From assembly GCA_964432995.1 (NCBI GenBank), contig CAYSPU010000180.1, positions 1-12,495 of the forward strand: DNA of 12,495 nucleotides, read 5' to 3'. Under the pieces are notes generated by a model. It was not told where the DNA came from and did no database searches. It saw only the letters and a list, made by a program, of their open reading frames with translations. Of the stretch, positions 11,052 through 12,495 are shown one piece after another. Position 1 is the stretch's first letter; the number at the start of each line of letters is the position of its first letter. Origin of the DNA: CAYSPU01 sp964432995 (GTDB lineage Bacteria; Verrucomicrobiota; Verrucomicrobiia; Limisphaerales; JAHDYP01). The position numbers were made by a program, and so were the translations under genes.

Positions 11052-12440
11052 TCACCAGTGTCCCCAGCGGTTCTCCGGCACGGGCCACGCCTCCGGGTGG
11101 ATCAGGTAGACGGTGTTGCCCGAACAACGCCAGGCGGTCGCGAAGTCCGCGCGCGAAAACGACCGCCGCAGGCGCCGGGTCGTTCCCGGGTCATTCAACA
11201 CCACATCGCCGTTTTGCTCGAAGCCGACGCACACGACCAGGTGTCCGTCGTCCGGTTCGCGGGCGCGGCCTTGGAGGACGGCGTAGGAGACGGACGCGGC
11301 CACGGGGACGCCGGCGGCGATCCAATGCTCGAGTTCTTCGACGGCGGCGAGGCGGGTGACGCAGGCGCGCATTCCCGGGAACGATCCGGCGAGGGCGACG
11401 TTGAAGGCCCAGTTGCCGGTGCCCGGCCATTGGGGATCGTGCACGCCGGCGGCCACTCGGGGCACGTCCCAGTCCAGGTCGGGCTGCTGCAGCTTGGCGG
11501 CCCAATACGAGAGAAGCATCGACAGGCTCGTGGGGCTGCACCAACCGCCGCCGCCCGGATAGCTGAGCTGGGAGCGGGTGGGCACGTCCAACACGCGCCC
11601 TCGCGCCGCGGGCACCGCCTCGGCGGTGGCACCCGCTCCATCCGGCGGGGAAAAGCACAGACCGACGAACTTCACGCGCGCCGTTGCGGCCGGGGGCATC
11701 CCGCCGAACCTCAGTCGAAGCTGAAAGCACCTGGCCGGCCGATGGAGCAGCAGCACGTCGGTCCGCACCTCGCCGTCAGCGTCGGCCTGGTCGCGGATGC
11801 TGTGGCGGTGGGGGCTCGACGGTTCGGCGGACCAACGTCCGAGGGAGTAAAAGCGCGTCGGGCGGTTCGCGACGCGCGCCCGCACTGCGGTTTCCAGGAG
11901 GGCACCCGGGGGAAGTTCGACGTTCCAGGAAACGATGATCTCCATTGGGGAATCGGGGGCCGGTTCTGCAACCTTTTGTTGCAGGTGCAACAAAAGGTTG
12001 CAGGGGCCGGATGCAGCGTCCCTGTTCGGATTCTCTCTTTTTGCTTGGCTGGAGGTTCCTTGGCTGGAGGTATTCCGCAGGTCCGGAGCGCGCATCCACG
12101 GGGAGAGGAGTTCGGGCTCGCCGCTCTCGTTCAGTCCCACAGCGAAGTTGCCGAGGTTCGTGATCGCGAGAAACCTGGAACCCGTGCCCTCCGCCGCGGG
12201 CAAGGGGCGAGCGACCAGCAGCAGGGCGCCGAGGAGGAGGATTGCCCGGAAGAGGCGGCAGGATCGACGCGAAGGGACGCGGAGGACGGAGGATGCAGGG
12301 CGGAGGACGGGCGTTCCTGCCTCAAGCCGGGGGTTGCCCTGAAGACGAATAGGGCGCGACTCCGAGTACGACTCGCGAGCAGGCTCCGAGTACGACTCGC
12401 GAGCAGGCTCCGAGCAGGACTCGCGAGCAGGTCTTCGCAT
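11052..12440 (-). CDS. Secreted C39-like cysteine peptidase family protein, 462 aa
   Basis: The C-terminal 180 residues match the papain-like Peptidase_C39_2 pattern: C301 in GGGGWCSPTSLSMLLSYW, H400 in DDGHLVVCVGF, and D417 in VVLNDPG, the order expected for a Cys-His-Asp triad. Residues about 165-265 form a beta-sandwich-like domain (IIVSWNVELPPGALLETAVR). A hydrophobic signal-like segment, AILLLGALLLVARPLPAAEG, sits at about 66-85, predicting export. Oddly, about 60 Arg/Ser-rich residues precede it. They come from three 24-bp repeats and low-complexity DNA, and the only in-frame start codons lie before them (ATG 12440, GTG 12467), neither with a ribosome-binding site. The true start is therefore uncertain. 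A palindrome and a TSSQ duplication interrupt residues 124-160. It may cleave or bind peptides or cell-wall material; the substrate is unknown. Confidence 0.75.
   Translation of the reverse strand: MRRPARESCSEPARESYSEPARESYSESRPIRLQGNPRLEAGTPVLRPASSVLRVPSRRSCRLFRAILLLGALLLVARPLPAAEGTGSRFLAITNLGNFAVGLNESGEPELLSPWMRAPDLRNTSSQGTSSQAKRENPNRDAASGPCNLLLHLQQKVAEPAPDSPMEIIVSWNVELPPGALLETAVRARVANRPTRFYSLGRWSAEPSSPHRHSIRDQADADGEVRTDVLLLHRPARCFQLRLRFGGMPPAATARVKFVGLCFSPPDGAGATAEAVPAARGRVLDVPTRSQLSYPGGGGWCSPTSLSMLLSYWAAKLQQPDLDWDVPRVAAGVHDPQWPGTGNWAFNVALAGSFPGMRACVTRLAAVEELEHWIAAGVPVAASVSYAVLQGRAREPDDGHLVVCVGFEQNGDVVLNDPGTTRRLRRSFSRADFATAWRCSGNTVYLIHPEAWPVPENRWGHW
11966..12003. repeat. 38-bp near-perfect palindrome inside the peptidase gene
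   Basis: CTGCAACCTTTTGTTGCA (11966-11983) and TGCAACAAAAGGTTGCAG (11986-12003) are exact reverse complements around a 2-bp centre. It is read in frame through the coding sequence (NLLLHLQQKV). Its AT-rich centre differs from the surrounding GC-rich DNA, which suggests an inserted repetitive element or a dispersed palindromic repeat rather than protein-driven sequence. Confidence 0.9.
12045..12073. repeat. Short tandem duplication (TTGGCTGGAGGT twice)
   Basis: TTGGCTGGAGGT is repeated with a 15-bp period, encoding TSSQ twice in the peptidase. It lies within 45 bp of the 38-bp palindrome, in a poorly structured stretch between the signal segment and the beta-rich domain. It looks like a recent in-frame duplication. 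Confidence 0.6.
12360..12431. repeat. 24-bp tandem repeat, three units
   Basis: Units at 12360-12383, 12384-12407 and 12408-12431. The first two are identical; the third differs at two bases. The period is a multiple of three, so the peptidase frame stays open and reads (S/C)EPARES-type octapeptides. The DNA next to it (about 12265-12312) is also low-complexity (GGAGGACGG-type). The region may be intergenic DNA that has been read as an N-terminal extension. Confidence 0.9.
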
Positions 12441-12495
12441 CGCGCCGGAAACCAGTGGTTCGCGCACGGAGACAGCATCTCGCGGCGCCCTCGGA

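Noticed and set aside
12360..12431. CRISPR-like array
   Set aside because: The 24-bp units are directly contiguous with no spacers and there are no cas genes.

Overview
The window looks like a high-GC Verrucomicrobiota genome, perhaps Opitutaceae. This placement rests on family resemblance of the proteins from memory and was not searched. It carries an integrated mobile element of about 9 kb (from at or before position 1 to about 9074), followed by ordinary chromosome (9075-12495). Ten Ns at 5202-5211 mark an assembly scaffold gap.

Element, read leftward from its right end. A tRNA 3'-end remnant (about 9046-9074) marks the attachment site. Next come paired TGCTAAC repeats and an 11-bp inverted repeat, then a tyrosine integrase (8878-7703). 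The integrase overlaps a 243-aa protein of unknown function by 4 nt, and the pair is closed by a clear intrinsic terminator (6911-6940). A second leftward operon then runs from 6816 to 572: an AlpA/excisionase-like HTH protein, a 48-aa basic ORF, a CHC2-Toprim primase, an SF3/D5-type helicase (separated from the primase by the scaffold gap and by sequence that does not fit the gene), a 74-aa protein, a single-HKD PLD-like protein, a Nu1/TerS-like DNA-binding protein, an 85-aa charged protein, a stand-alone LuxR-type HTH, and two proteins of unknown function. Many joints are stop/start overlaps or 1-nt gaps. A small rightward ORF (157-348) lies at the left end, beside a second copy of the TGCTAAC doublet and inverted-repeat motif.

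Integrase, AlpA-like regulator, P4-alpha-like primase-helicase and TerS-like protein, with no large terminase, portal, capsid or tail gene, is the layout of a phage-inducible chromosomal island or P4-like satellite. This is the main hypothesis for the window: a phage satellite in a Verrucomicrobiota-like host. A 19-bp perfect inverted repeat just after the helicase gene (3872-3890 / 3958-3976) is a candidate replication origin or RNA switch.

Chromosome. An outer-membrane beta-barrel protein begins only 24 bp after the tRNA remnant. It is followed by endonuclease V (nfi) and then, convergently, a secreted C39-like cysteine peptidase. The peptidase gene contains a 38-bp near-perfect palindrome and an N-terminal 24-bp tandem repeat.
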